A stretch of 64,000 nucleotides of DNA from TMP-86 sp031394735 (GCA_031394735.1 JANMXI010000012.1:30387-94386); one strand, 5' to 3'. Positions 10,801 to 18,544 are shown, counted from the first letter of the stretch. Program-made: numbers and translations. Notes: generated by a model not told the origin, from the sequence alone.

Positions 10801-13425
10801 GGGTTCGTCGAACAGAAACAGCGAGCCGCGTTTGCGGCTGGCGCCTTTCGCGACGGCATGTTCGCGCGTGGCATTGTCGGCCAGATGGCCGGCCAGTTTC
10901 AGGCGTTGCGCCTCGCCGCCGGAAAGCGTCGGCACAGGCTGCCCGAGGCGCAGATATTCCAGGCCGACATCCGCCAGCGGCTGCAGGCACAGACACACTT
11001 CTTTGTCGGCTGCAAAAAATGCCAGCGCTTCGGTTACGGTGAGATCGAGTATGTCAGCGATGCTTTTCGCGCGGCTGGCTGTGTCACCGCCGGCCGGCCG
11101 CACCACCTTGCACTCCAGCACCTCGCCGCGGAAACGCCGGCCGTTGCAATCCGGACAACGCAGGTAGACGTCGGAGAGGAACTGCATCTCGACATGCTCG
11201 AACCCATTGCCACCGCAGGTTGCGCAACGTCCGTTGCCGGCGTTGAAGCTGAAGGTGCCGGCGGTGTATTTGCGCTCGCGGCTTTCGGGGAGCTTGGCGA
11301 ACAATTGGCGGATGGCATCGAAGGCGCCGACGTAACTCGCCGGATTTGAGCGCGTAGTGCGGCCGATCTGGCTTTGATCCACCATGACGACTGCGTCGAT
11401 CAGTTCGGCGCCGAGCAGCGCGTCGAGACTGCCGGGTGACTCGGTGGGTTTTCCCTTGGCGCGCAGCAACGCCGCATACAGCACATCGTGAATCAGCGTG
11501 GACTTGCCCGAGCCGCTGACGCCGGTAATGCACACCAGCCGACCCAGAGGAAAGCTGACGCTGACGTTCTTGAGATTGTGTTCGCGCGCGCCCTGCAGTT
11601 CCAGAAACTGCGTTGCCGGCTTCAATCCTTGCGGCGGCGTGTGGCAGCGCTTTCGGCCCATCAAATAGTCGGCGGTCAGTGAGACTTTGGCTGCGCCGAT
11701 GCCCCCGGCAGAACCGTTGTACACGATCTGTCCGCCGTGCTCACCCGGGCCCGGGCCGACATCGATGATGCGATCCGCCGCGCGCATCACGTTGGGATCG
11801 TGTTCCACCACCACCAACGTGTTGCCGGCATCGCGCAGCCGCTGCATGACACCGATGATCTGATCCACGTCGCGAGCATGCAGGCCGATCGACGGCTCAT
11901 CGAGGACGAACAGCGTGTTGACCAGCGAGGTGCCGAGCGCCGTGGTTAGGTTGATCCGCTGCACCTCGCCGCCCGACAAGGTGCGCGACTGGCGATCCAG
12001 CGTCAGATAACTCAGGCCCACGTCGGTCAGATATTTCAGCCGCATGCGGATTTCCGACAGCACCAGGTCGGCGGCGTCATCCAGCGGCGCCGGCAGCGTC
12101 AATGCGTCGAACAGCGCTCGGGTTCGGGCAATCGGCAACAGCATGATGTCGCGGATGTTGTGGCCGGGCAGACGTCCATCGCCACCAGGTTCGAGAGTCG
12201 TTGCGATTCTCCACAACAGCGAATCGGGTTTGAGGCGCGCGCCGTCGCAGGCCGGGCATTGCGTGTAGGAACGGTAGCGCGACAGAAGCACCCGAATGTG
12301 CATCTTGTAAGCTTTGGTTTCGAGCCAGGCGAAGAAGCGGCGCACGCCATACCAGACGTTCTTGGTCCACTCGCCTTCGCCGTCGATGACCCAGGCGCGT
12401 TGCGCAGCGGTGAGATCGCGCCAGGGCATATCCAGCGGAATGTCACGCTTGCGCGCGAACTTGACCAGGTCCTGCTGGCATTCCTTGTACGACTCGCTTT
12501 GCCAGGTTTTGATGGCGCCGTCGCGCAGGCTCTTGGCCTCGTCCGGAATGACCAGGTGATAGTCGACGCCGATGATACGCCCAAATCCGCGACAGGATGC
12601 GCACGCGCCGATGGGCGAATTGAAGCTGAAGGTGCTGGGGTTCGGCTCCTGATAATGAATGTCGCAGTCGGCGCAATGCAGGTCGACAGAGAATCGCCAC
12701 GGCGTGCCGGCGCTGCCGTCTTCCTGCAACGGATACACGTCCATGCGTCCCTGGCCGACGCGCAGCGCCGCCTCGATGCCTTCCGACGCGCGGCCCGAGT
12801 CCACGTTTCCCCAGCGAAACCGGTCTTGAACGACGATCAGTTGTCGGGCTGAACGCTCATGAATGCGTGTATAGCCCTGCGCTTCGAGCAGCGACTTGAT
12901 TTCCGCCTCTTTGAAATTGGCGGGAATGGGAATCGGAAAGGTGATCAGCAGCCGCGGATCGCCGACCGCCGCAGTACGTTGCGCCAGGGCTTTGGCGATG
13001 CTGTCGGCGCTGTCCCGATGCACCGGCTTGCCGCAACCGCGGCAGTACAATTGCGAAGCGCGCGAGAACAGCAGCTTCAGATGATCGTTGAGCTCGGTCA
13101 TCGTGCCGACGGTGGAACGCGAGGTGCGCACCGGATTGTTCTGATCGATCGCGATGCTGGGCGGGATGCCCTCGATACGGTCGACCTGCGGCTTGTCCAT
13201 GCGGTCCAGAAACTGGCGCGCGTAAGGCGAGAAGGTTTCGACATAGCGTCGCTGACCTTCGGCATACAGGGTGTCGAAAACCAGCGAGGATTTGCCCGAC
13301 CCACTGACGCCGGTCACGACGATCAGTTCCTGCAACGGCAGGTCCAGATCCAGGTTTTTGAGATTATTGTGGCGTGCGCCGCGGATCCGGATGACTTCCG
13401 GGCGGCGAGAATCAAACGGTGGCAT
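7849..13425 (-). CDS. Double-length UvrA-like excinuclease subunit (two fused UvrA units, four ABC modules)
   Basis: 1858 residues, about twice the usual 940 of UvrA. The sequence is two complete UvrA-like units in tandem. Four Walker A motifs GVSGSGKS(S/T) lie near residues 40, 635, 1012 and 1537; there are four LSGGE signatures and four DEPxxGLH Walker B segments. Each unit has its own CxxC zinc-binding pairs. A linker at about 930-985 joins the halves. Single UvrA acts as a dimer that finds DNA lesions and loads UvrB, so this chain may be a built-in pseudo-dimer. The halves are clearly diverged, not a recent copy. It leads the repair operon that continues with the exonuclease gene. A standard uvrA may exist elsewhere. 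Confidence 0.92.
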   Translation of the reverse strand: MPPFDSRRPEVIRIRGARHNNLKNLDLDLPLQELIVVTGVSGSGKSSLVFDTLYAEGQRRYVETFSPYARQFLDRMDKPQVDRIEGIPPSIAIDQNNPVRTSRSTVGTMTELNDHLKLLFSRASQLYCRGCGKPVHRDSADSIAKALAQRTAAVGDPRLLITFPIPIPANFKEAEIKSLLEAQGYTRIHERSARQLIVVQDRFRWGNVDSGRASEGIEAALRVGQGRMDVYPLQEDGSAGTPWRFSVDLHCADCDIHYQEPNPSTFSFNSPIGACASCRGFGRIIGVDYHLVIPDEAKSLRDGAIKTWQSESYKECQQDLVKFARKRDIPLDMPWRDLTAAQRAWVIDGEGEWTKNVWYGVRRFFAWLETKAYKMHIRVLLSRYRSYTQCPACDGARLKPDSLLWRIATTLEPGGDGRLPGHNIRDIMLLPIARTRALFDALTLPAPLDDAADLVLSEIRMRLKYLTDVGLSYLTLDRQSRTLSGGEVQRINLTTALGTSLVNTLFVLDEPSIGLHARDVDQIIGVMQRLRDAGNTLVVVEHDPNVMRAADRIIDVGPGPGEHGGQIVYNGSAGGIGAAKVSLTADYLMGRKRCHTPPQGLKPATQFLELQGAREHNLKNVSVSFPLGRLVCITGVSGSGKSTLIHDVLYAALLRAKGKPTESPGSLDALLGAELIDAVVMVDQSQIGRTTRSNPASYVGAFDAIRQLFAKLPESRERKYTAGTFSFNAGNGRCATCGGNGFEHVEMQFLSDVYLRCPDCNGRRFRGEVLECKVVRPAGGDTASRAKSIADILDLTVTEALAFFAADKEVCLCLQPLADVGLEYLRLGQPVPTLSGGEAQRLKLAGHLADNATREHAVAKGASRKRGSLFLFDEPTTGLHFDDVAKLLQSFRRLIAAGHSLLVIEHNLDVVAASDWVIDLGPEGGEGGGTVVCTGTPQDIMRVTASYTGQALLQSQRGYATDNAVREPDGAVMTAPRMMRVATHPNIEIRGAREHNLKNVDVNLGRNKFTVITGVSGSGKSTLAFDILFAEGQRRYLESLNAYARQFVQPASRPDVDAIFGIPPTVAIEQRTSRGGRKSTVATLTELYHFLRLLYVKLGVQHCPTCNVPIEPQSADAMAARILKEYRGKTVTLLAPLVVSRKGLYTDLARWAKGKGFTHLRVDGELLPTVKWPRLDRFKEHDIELPVSTLRVEARAEGALRQALDTALLHGRGVLKILGTATAAGAAKGSAGGALPVFSTKRACPTCGTGFPELDPRLFSFNSKHGWCKECFGTGVELESFDEEQTGEEAGWIEADAQNLDPCESCGGERLNAVARHVLFRGRSISKLTDLPIDTFAAQMNALKLAGRERDIARDILSELNSRTAFLCDVGLGYLQLSRSAPTLSGGEAQRIRLAAQLGSNLQGVCYVLDEPTIGLHPRDNRVLLDTLERLRAKGNTLVVVEHDEETIQRADHVIDLGPGAGTRGGQVVAQGTARQLATMPASITGRYLANPLLHPFAPRRTVDAQTPCIDIVGADLHNLRGVTARIPIGRLSVVSGVSGSGKSSLARDVLLANLQNLLAKAARKSPPPVAGCKTISGWQRITRVLEVDQTPIGKTPRSCPATYIGFWDNIRRVFADTSEARLRGYTASRFSFNTAGGRCEACEGQGVKRIEMNFLPDVRVLCDVCGGRRFNAETLSITFKGKNIGDVLAMSIDDAVDFFASHGSIHHALRLLEEVGLGYLTLGQQSPTLSGGESQRIKLVTELAKVRTDLLGVDNAVREGLHTLYVLDEPTVGLHMADVEKLIRVLHRLVNAGNTVVVIEHNLDVMAEADWIVDLGPEGGTGGGQIVAQGTPEAVARKPGKSLTAGILGEFMRERRS

Positions 13426-13606
13426 GCGTTCAGCTTAAAAGAAAAGAGCGGCCCCGTCTCGATAACCGGGGGTTATCCTTACGCAGGAGTTAAGTTTTCG
13501 ATAAAACAGCGCCCGCCGGGATCTCTGGCGGCGCATTCAGGTCCAATTCAGTTGGAAGGGCCTACATTGGCCTCAACAGTCGCTGGCTTTTTCACGGTGA
13601 ATCAAC
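13426..13606. other. Divergent intergenic region between the uvrA-like gene and the DUF6600 gene
   Basis: 181 bases that must hold promoters for both directions. There is a 7-bp inverted repeat GATAACC/GGTTATC with a 3-base loop at 13461-13477, and a GC-rich imperfect hairpin at about 13509-13534. The 16-mer at 13494-13509 has one half of a CTGT-N8-ACAG SOS box and a poor second half. No convincing -35/-10 pair was found on either strand. Confidence 0.4.
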
Positions 13607-15877
13607 ATGTTGAACAAATCATCCCGGATATTCGAGCGCGCCGGCCGCTGGCTTGCCGCCGCCTTGTTGCTGGCTTCCAGTGGCGCAGCCCTGGCCCAGG
13701 ACGCGGACTCGGATCCACCCGGGCGTGTCGCGCGCGTCAACACCATCGAAGGTCAGGCCTCGGTTCAATTGGCCGGTGACAGCGATTGGACCACCGATGT
13801 CATCAACCGCCCGCTGACCACCGGCGACAAGGTCTGGGTGGATGTCTCCTCCCGCGCCGAAATGCATGTCGGATCGGCCGCCGTTCGGATGGGCGAGCGC
13901 ACCGGCGTCGAATTGCTGAACTTGAACGATCAGGTCATGCAGCTGCGCCTGACCGCGGGGTCGGCGAGCATTCGCGTGCGCGAGCTGCAGCGCGGCGAAA
14001 GCGTCGAAGTCGATACGCCGAATGTCTCGGTGGCGTTGCTGCAGCCGGGCGAATATCGCCTGGATGTGGATGACGATGGCCAGGTGACGCAGGTCGCCGT
14101 GATCAGCGGGCAGGCCGAGGTCACGGGACCTGATCAAACCTACCGCGTCGATCCGCGCGAGCGCGGCGAATTCCGTGGCACGAATGATCTGCGTGCGGAT
14201 GTCGGTGATATCAATGGTCCCGACGCCTTGGATTTATGGGCCGAGCAACGCGATGCGCGCGAGGATCACGCAACTTCCGCGCGCTACGTGTCACGCGATG
14301 TTCCCGGCTACCAGGATCTGGATGACTATGGTTCCTGGGACGACGATCCCACGTACGGCCCGCTGTGGGCGCCGCGCGTGGCGGCCGGTTGGGCTCCCTA
14401 TCAATCAGGCCATTGGGTGTGGATCTCGCCCTGGGGCTGGACCTGGGTCGATGAAGCGCCGTGGGGCTTTGCGCCGGCACACTACGGCCGTTGGGTGCAT
14501 ACGCGCGATCGCTGGTGCTGGTCACCGGGCCGCCGTGGCTTCCGCCCGGTGTATGCGCCGGCGCTGGTCGCCTGGGTCGGTGGGTCGCATTTCAGCGTGG
14601 GCGTGTCCAGCGGCGGCGGCGTGGGCTGGTTCCCGCTCGGCTACAACGAGGTGTACCGGCCGGCCTACCGGGTGAGCAATCACTACATTCGCAATGTGAA
14701 TGTCACCAACACCTACATCAGCAACACCACCATCATCAACAACACCACGGTGATCACCGACCGTGATCGTCGCCCGTACGCCAATCAGCGCGTGCCGGGC
14801 GCCGTCACCGCCGTGCAGCGCGATGTGTTCGTGTCGGCGCGTCCCGTCGGTCGGCACATCATGCCGGTGGATCAGCGGATGGTGGCCGGCGCCGTGGCCA
14901 CCACGGCGGGGCTTGCCATCGCGCCTACCCTGCGCAGTCGCGTACGTGAACCGCTCGACTCGGTGCGCGAGGTGCGCGCAGTGGCGCCGTCGGCTGCGGT
15001 TTTTGCGCGGCCCATCGTCACGCGGCGGGTGCCGCCGCCGGTGGCGCCGTCCTTCGAAGCGCAGCGTCAGGCGGTGATCGCCAATGGCGCGCGGCCGGTG
15101 CCGATGCAGCAGGTGACCCGCTCGCGTGAATACCCGCAGGTTCCGGTGCGCATCGTCAGGCCCGCCGACGCGCGACCCATCGAGGCGTCACGCCCTGATG
15201 CAGCCGGTCGTCCGGCGGAGGGTCGACGCGAACCGACCGATCGACGCAATGCGCCACGAGTCGAGTCGCAGGCACCGGCGAGTGTGCAAGGTCCGGCGAA
15301 CGCGCAGGGCCCGGCGCCCACGCAGGCGCCGGTGCGCAATGACCGGCCGCCGTCAGCGGTTCGACCCTTCGATCGTTATGCGCACCCGGTTCCGGCAGAG
15401 CGCCCCACTGAACGGAGCGTCGAGCGGCCCGTGGATCGGCCCGCCGTGGACGACGCGCGTGTTCGTCAGCCGCAGGAGGCGACTCAGCGCCGCGAAATAG
15501 AGTCGCGCCGCGTCGAGCCGCGCGCCGATGTGCAACAACAACGTGCTGAACAGAGCCAGCGCGCTGAGCAGGCACAGCGCGCGGAACAAATGCAGCGTAA
15601 CGAACAGGTGCAACGTGCGGAGCAGTCGCAACGCAACGATCAGGCGCAGCGCGCCGAACAGATGCAACGTGCCGATCAACAGCGGCAAATACAACAGCAA
15701 CAACAACAGCCGATGCAGCAGCGTGCCGAACAACAGCGTCGTGAACCGCCGCCGCCGCAGCGTGCCGCTGAGCCGGTACGCCGCGCGGAGCCGCCCCCCG
15801 CACCACGCGCGCAGCCTCAGCAGCCCGAGCAGCGTGGCCGACCGGAGCGCGGCGACGCATCGCGAGATCGACGCTAG
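13607..15877 (+). CDS. Exported FecR-like/DUF6600 protein with Q/R-rich C-terminal tail
   Basis: 756 residues. A signal peptide (residues 1-30, ending AALAQ) is followed by a FecR-like beta domain at about 40-190, then a W/Y/G-rich DUF6600-type region (about 240-345) with repeated WxPYxxGHWVW-like units. The last third is Pro/Ala/Arg-rich and then becomes a Q/R/A/E low-complexity tail (about 640-756) with units of the QRAEQMQR type. DUF6600 proteins are envelope proteins of unknown function in proteobacteria; FecR-like domains bind or sense in the periplasm. The ATG is followed at once by a good signal peptide. No flagellar role is indicated, although the gene borders the flagellar region. 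Confidence 0.75.
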   Translation: MLNKSSRIFERAGRWLAAALLLASSGAALAQDADSDPPGRVARVNTIEGQASVQLAGDSDWTTDVINRPLTTGDKVWVDVSSRAEMHVGSAAVRMGERTGVELLNLNDQVMQLRLTAGSASIRVRELQRGESVEVDTPNVSVALLQPGEYRLDVDDDGQVTQVAVISGQAEVTGPDQTYRVDPRERGEFRGTNDLRADVGDINGPDALDLWAEQRDAREDHATSARYVSRDVPGYQDLDDYGSWDDDPTYGPLWAPRVAAGWAPYQSGHWVWISPWGWTWVDEAPWGFAPAHYGRWVHTRDRWCWSPGRRGFRPVYAPALVAWVGGSHFSVGVSSGGGVGWFPLGYNEVYRPAYRVSNHYIRNVNVTNTYISNTTIINNTTVITDRDRRPYANQRVPGAVTAVQRDVFVSARPVGRHIMPVDQRMVAGAVATTAGLAIAPTLRSRVREPLDSVREVRAVAPSAAVFARPIVTRRVPPPVAPSFEAQRQAVIANGARPVPMQQVTRSREYPQVPVRIVRPADARPIEASRPDAAGRPAEGRREPTDRRNAPRVESQAPASVQGPANAQGPAPTQAPVRNDRPPSAVRPFDRYAHPVPAERPTERSVERPVDRPAVDDARVRQPQEATQRREIESRRVEPRADVQQQRAEQSQRAEQAQRAEQMQRNEQVQRAEQSQRNDQAQRAEQMQRADQQRQIQQQQQQPMQQRAEQQRREPPPPQRAAEPVRRAEPPPAPRAQPQQPEQRGRPERGDASRDRR
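15536..15745 (+). repeat. Degenerate short-unit repeat encoding the Q/R-rich tail
   Basis: Approximate tandem units of about 24-27 bases, each built around CAGCGYGCNGARCAG-like stretches, encode alternating QRAEQ, QRNEQ and QRADQ peptides and then a run of glutamines. The units are imperfect, so this is a diverged expansion rather than a recent one. Length variation between strains is plausible. Confidence 0.6.
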
Positions 15878-15890
15878 TTGAACTAAAAGC

Positions 15891-16097
15891 TCAGGAGCCG
15901 CGCCACATCTGCCGCAGCAGACGGCGGCCGTCGGGAGAGAAGCAGGCGAGGGGCCAGATCAGCGCGGCCCACAGGGTCACGAGCAGACGCGCGAATGCGT
16001 TCTCGCGATTCTTGGAAAACAGAAAGTAGGACACTGCTGCGAGCGCGAAGATGATGGCGCCGATCGTCCAGACGAAGATGACGAGGCGCACGCCCAC
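15891..16097 (-). CDS. Small two-helix membrane protein, function unknown
   Basis: 68 residues starting at GTG 16095-16097. Two hydrophobic segments are visible, at about 4-27 and 37-54, separated by the basic stretch FSKNRENAF; the C-terminus is basic. I do not recognise a family. It lies 6 bases after the PilZ gene stop on the same strand, so it is probably the last gene of the flgA-flgM-flgN-csrA-PilZ run. It converges on the DUF6600 gene with 13 bases between them. Confidence 0.55.
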   Translation of the reverse strand: MGVRLVIFVWTIGAIIFALAAVSYFLFSKNRENAFARLLVTLWAALIWPLACFSPDGRRLLRQMWRGS

Positions 16098-16103
16098 GTG
16101 CGC

Positions 16104-16379
16104 TCAGCGGCCCGCGTACTGTTCCATCATGAGGCCGGTGCCGCCGCGAGTGACGTGCGCAACGATGGCGGTGCGCCGGTGGATCTTGGTGACGAGGCCT
16201 AAGTTGATGGCGAAGGCGAGCTGCACTTGCTGACCTTTGCGCAATCCGAGATTGTCGGTTTCGACGAACACGCCATTGGCACTGAGATTCTTGGCCTTGC
16301 AGATGCGGCCCTTGCGACCGGACATGACCACATAAACCGTGGTGCGCGCGCGGTGGCGGGTGTGCAAACGACGCTCCAT
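16104..16379 (-). CDS. Single-domain PilZ protein, probable c-di-GMP receptor
   Basis: 91 residues from the ATG at 16377-16379, which has a GAAGGGA ribosome site at good spacing. Both parts of the PilZ signature are present: the basic start RRLHTRHRAR (RxxxR) and NLSANG (D/NxSxxG), so c-di-GMP binding is plausible. Unlike YcgR/FlgZ there is no N-terminal YcgR domain. Next to csrA and flgMN it could tie c-di-GMP level to motility, but the partner is unknown. An upstream in-frame ATG at 16422-16424 would add 15 residues but lacks a clear ribosome site. Confidence 0.8.
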   Translation of the reverse strand: MERRLHTRHRARTTVYVVMSGRKGRICKAKNLSANGVFVETDNLGLRKGQQVQLAFAINLGLVTKIHRRTAIVAHVTRGGTGLMMEQYAGR

Positions 16380-16468
16380 GATGATGGTCCCTTCGACAGT
16401 TGGAATGCTTCTACGCAGTGCCATTATGCACAGCGAAACGCTAGAAGCGAAGGGGCGGGACTTATTGT

Positions 16469-16666
16469 CTAATCGACGTCTTTGCGCCGGATTGCCAGTT
16501 GTTCGGGCGCTTCGATTCCCACCTTCGCGCGGCGGGCGGAGCACCCCAGCAGGGTGATCTGAATGGGGCCGTTGGCAAACAGTTGCGCCAGGGTGATCGC
16601 GCCGTCTGCACCCTCTGCAGGCTGGATAACGATCGATTCATCGGCACGTCGACTCAGGACCAGCAT
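16469..16666 (-). CDS. csrA: CsrA-family RNA-binding regulator with an internal insertion
   Basis: 65 residues. The start MLVLSRR and the ending KVGIEAPEQLAIRRKD align with canonical CsrA, including the Leu4 and C-terminal Arg that contact GGA motifs in RNA. Between strands 1 and 2 there is an extra segment of about 18-20 residues (roughly 15-34), and the usual C-terminal helix is nearly absent. CsrA blocks or stabilises mRNAs and controls flagellin translation in several bacteria. The gene lies 30 bases after flgN, on the same strand. It may be a specialised paralogue, with a standard csrA elsewhere. Confidence 0.78.
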   Translation of the reverse strand: MLVLSRRADESIVIQPAEGADGAITLAQLFANGPIQITLLGCSARRAKVGIEAPEQLAIRRKDVD

Positions 16667-16696
16667 GGGGGTTGACCTATTGGCGTATCGGCAAGG

Positions 16697-17149
16697 TCAG
16701 ACGCGAGCCAACGGCCGTACGGCGGAGGCGAATGTCTGTCCCTGAGGACCGTAGGTGATGGCGGGTCCACCGCGCACGATATCGAGCAGCTGCCGGACCT
16801 GGCCTTGTTTAAGGTTGAGAATCAAGCCGTTGGTCTCGTTGGCGTTGCGGCACGCGGCAAGCAGTGCCATCAAGGACTGCCAACGCTGGGTGATGGCATG
16901 GGTGATGCCCGCGACCGCCGACGGCAATGCCGGCAGCCCGGATTGCTCGCACAGGCTGCGGCGTTCATTTTCCAATGTCTCGAATTCTTCGAGCAACCGC
17001 ACTTTCTGTGCGGCGGTCTCGCACACCAACGCAGGCGCATCGCCGGTCAACGCATCGCGCTCGGCCTCGAGCACGGCGGCAAGCTGCTGCGCTACCCGGA
17101 TCTGTTGATCCAGCAGTTGTTCAAGGCGCGTTGGTGCGGGTGAATTCAT
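16697..17149 (-). CDS. flgN: FlgN, export chaperone for hook-filament junction proteins
   Basis: 150 residues, mostly helical, rich in Gln/Leu/Glu, with the FlgN pattern of a long coiled-coil body (LLDQQIRVAQQLAAVLEAERDAL) and a C-terminal segment NETNGLILNLKQGQVRQLLD. FlgN keeps FlgK and FlgL soluble and delivers them to the export gate. The ATG lies 3 bases after the flgM stop, the standard flgM-flgN pair. It should be transcribed from the sigma-28 site before flgM and from readthrough of flgA. Confidence 0.9.
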   Translation of the reverse strand: MNSPAPTRLEQLLDQQIRVAQQLAAVLEAERDALTGDAPALVCETAAQKVRLLEEFETLENERRSLCEQSGLPALPSAVAGITHAITQRWQSLMALLAACRNANETNGLILNLKQGQVRQLLDIVRGGPAITYGPQGQTFASAVRPLARV

Positions 17150-17152
17150 GGC

Positions 17153-17473
17153 TTATTTCAGCAGCTTTTCGAACTGCAGGATCTTGTCGGCGATGCGGCC
17201 TGCATCCACCTTGTAGGTGCCACTGTTGATGGCCAGCTTGATCGACTCCACTTTCTGGGTATCGACCACCGGCGCGTTCGCCACGGCCGCGGCCACCTTC
17301 TGCAGATTGAGCGCGGATTGCGTCAACGTCACGTGATCGGCGCCGCCCGACTCGTGCGTTTCAGCCGCGCGCGTGGCGCCGCCTGATTTGTCGGCACTCG
17401 CCGCCTTGGCTCCCTTCGCGCCTGCGCTGATGAGGGGCTGCGATGACTTGTATCCGTCGATTTTGCTGGTCAC
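17153..17473 (-). CDS. flgM: FlgM, anti-sigma-28 factor
   Basis: 106 residues. The C-terminal half contains the FlgM pattern VDTQKVESIKLAINSGTYKV followed by DAGRIADKIL, which binds FliA; the N-terminal half is low in complexity and probably disordered, as needed for export through the flagellar channel. It holds FliA inactive until hook completion and is then secreted. The start is GTG at 17471-17473. A near-consensus sigma-28 promoter lies 41 bases upstream, giving the classical FliA-FlgM feedback loop. Confidence 0.92.
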   Translation of the reverse strand: MTSKIDGYKSSQPLISAGAKGAKAASADKSGGATRAAETHESGGADHVTLTQSALNLQKVAAAVANAPVVDTQKVESIKLAINSGTYKVDAGRIADKILQFEKLLK

Positions 17474-17513
17474 GAGGCAGTCTCCGAAAAATGCTGATTG
17501 TCTCTGGTCATGT

Positions 17514-17540
17514 TTATCGTCCGATTGCGGGTGAACTTTA
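17514..17540 (-). promoter_or_regulatory. Sigma-28 (FliA) promoter of flgM
   Basis: On the minus strand TAAAGTTC is followed by exactly 11 bases and then GACGATAA, against the consensus TAAAGTTT-N11-GCCGATAA (14 of 16 positions). It faces flgM, whose GTG lies 41 bases further on. Confidence 0.88.
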
Positions 17541-17617
17541 ATTCCGACATAAGGTAAACGACTCGGCGCCTGTCAGATTATGGTTATATCGACTGTGATG
17601 CGCTTCACTTAAGCGAT

Positions 17618-18328
17618 TCATCGCGAATTTATTTCCACGGTCTGCTGCGAACGCGCGATCCCTTCCACGACGCGGCCGGAGGAAACGTTCCGCACCTTGA
17701 TCCGTTGGTTGACCATGCCGTCGCTCAGTGCTCGACCCACCATCCGTACATTGATCCCGTCCAAGTTGGACAGCAGGGTGACTTCCTGACCGCGCAGGAT
17801 GGTGTCCGGCGCCAGCAGTAATTGGTTCGACAGCACCACCCCGCCCGCTGCGGCGCGACGGACGGTCATGCCGGTCACCGCGGAGGGCTCCTCGAAATAA
17901 CCGAGTGGAAACTGCGCCGCATCGCCCTCGACGGTCGTGAGGTCGGTCGCCTTCAAGGTCTGGCCCGCGACCACCGGCCGCGCTAGCGCGACCGCCGTGC
18001 GTACGCCGGCGATGTGGGCGGGGACGAAAATCCGCCAGGCCGGCGCTGACTCGCAGCCGATCTCCACCAACGTGCGGTCGCGCATGACACTGCCCGGGCC
18101 GATTTTGGATACCAGCGCCTCATTGCAGCGGGGCAGGCGCAGCCGTGCATCCAGCGGGCCGACGATTAGCCGCTGTTGCGGACCCGGCTCCGGCAATTGG
18201 CGTTGCGCCGCGGCGCGCACCGCGTTTTCGATTTGCGCGAGCGGCTGCAGGTCATGCGCCGCGGCAATGCCGCTGGCGGCGAGCAGGCCGGCAGCCAAGT
18301 GCCGGATTTTTGACGCGTGACGAACCAT
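17618..18328 (-). CDS. flgA: FlgA, P-ring assembly chaperone
   Basis: 236 residues from the ATG at 18326-18328. A signal peptide (MVRHASKIRHLAAGLLAASGIAAA) is followed by the periplasmic SAF-type C-terminal domain with RPVVAGQTLKATDL and the typical ending IKVRNVSSGRVVEGI. FlgA helps FlgI polymerise into the P ring. The open frame extends 70 codons further upstream without a signal sequence, so the shorter start is preferred. A full sigma-54 promoter lies immediately before this start, leaving a predicted leader of about 2 nt. It is divergent from flgB. Confidence 0.9.
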   Translation of the reverse strand: MVRHASKIRHLAAGLLAASGIAAAHDLQPLAQIENAVRAAAQRQLPEPGPQQRLIVGPLDARLRLPRCNEALVSKIGPGSVMRDRTLVEIGCESAPAWRIFVPAHIAGVRTAVALARPVVAGQTLKATDLTTVEGDAAQFPLGYFEEPSAVTGMTVRRAAAGGVVLSNQLLLAPDTILRGQEVTLLSNLDGINVRMVGRALSDGMVNQRIKVRNVSSGRVVEGIARSQQTVEINSR

Positions 18329-18340
18329 CCGTTCATTGAA

Positions 18341-18356
18341 AGCAAATCGCGTGCCA
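18341..18356 (-). promoter_or_regulatory. Sigma-54 promoter of flgA
   Basis: On the minus strand TGGCACG-N4-TTGCT is a full match to the -24/-12 consensus, with GG and GC 12 bases apart. The predicted transcript start, 12 bases past the GC, is about 18330, only 2 nt before the flgA ATG. Confidence 0.85.
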
Positions 18357-18527
18357 GCGCCGTTCCACGGCGGCGGCGGGGCAGGAGAGCGGATGGGCCC
18401 GCGATGGCGGTCACAGGCGGCATGATCTTGCCGCCGCCGGCCCGTGCGGCTGGCAAGCGCGCGCCGTCGTCGGACTCGGCCAAGGGTCCTGCAAGCCAGC
18501 CGGGCCCCCGATCGCTCGAATTCGCCG

Positions 18528-18544
18528 TTGGCACGCAAGTTGCT
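18528..18544 (+). promoter_or_regulatory. Sigma-54 promoter of the flgB operon
   Basis: TTGGCACG-N4-TTGCT is a full consensus match (GG at 18530-18531, GC at 18542-18543). The predicted start is about 18555, giving a leader of some 34 nt before the flgB GTG. It lies back to back with the flgA promoter, so shared activator sites between 18357 and 18527 are likely. Confidence 0.92.

Noticed and set aside
9298..11349. 683-codon plus-strand frame antisense to the uvrA-like gene
   Set aside because: No ribosome site and no recognisable motif; the opposite strand has four complete ABC modules in this gene.
13494..13509. LexA (SOS) box before the uvrA-like gene
   Set aside because: The minus strand reads CTGT-N8-AAAC; only one half fits CTGT-N8-ACAG, so SOS control is not supported by this site.
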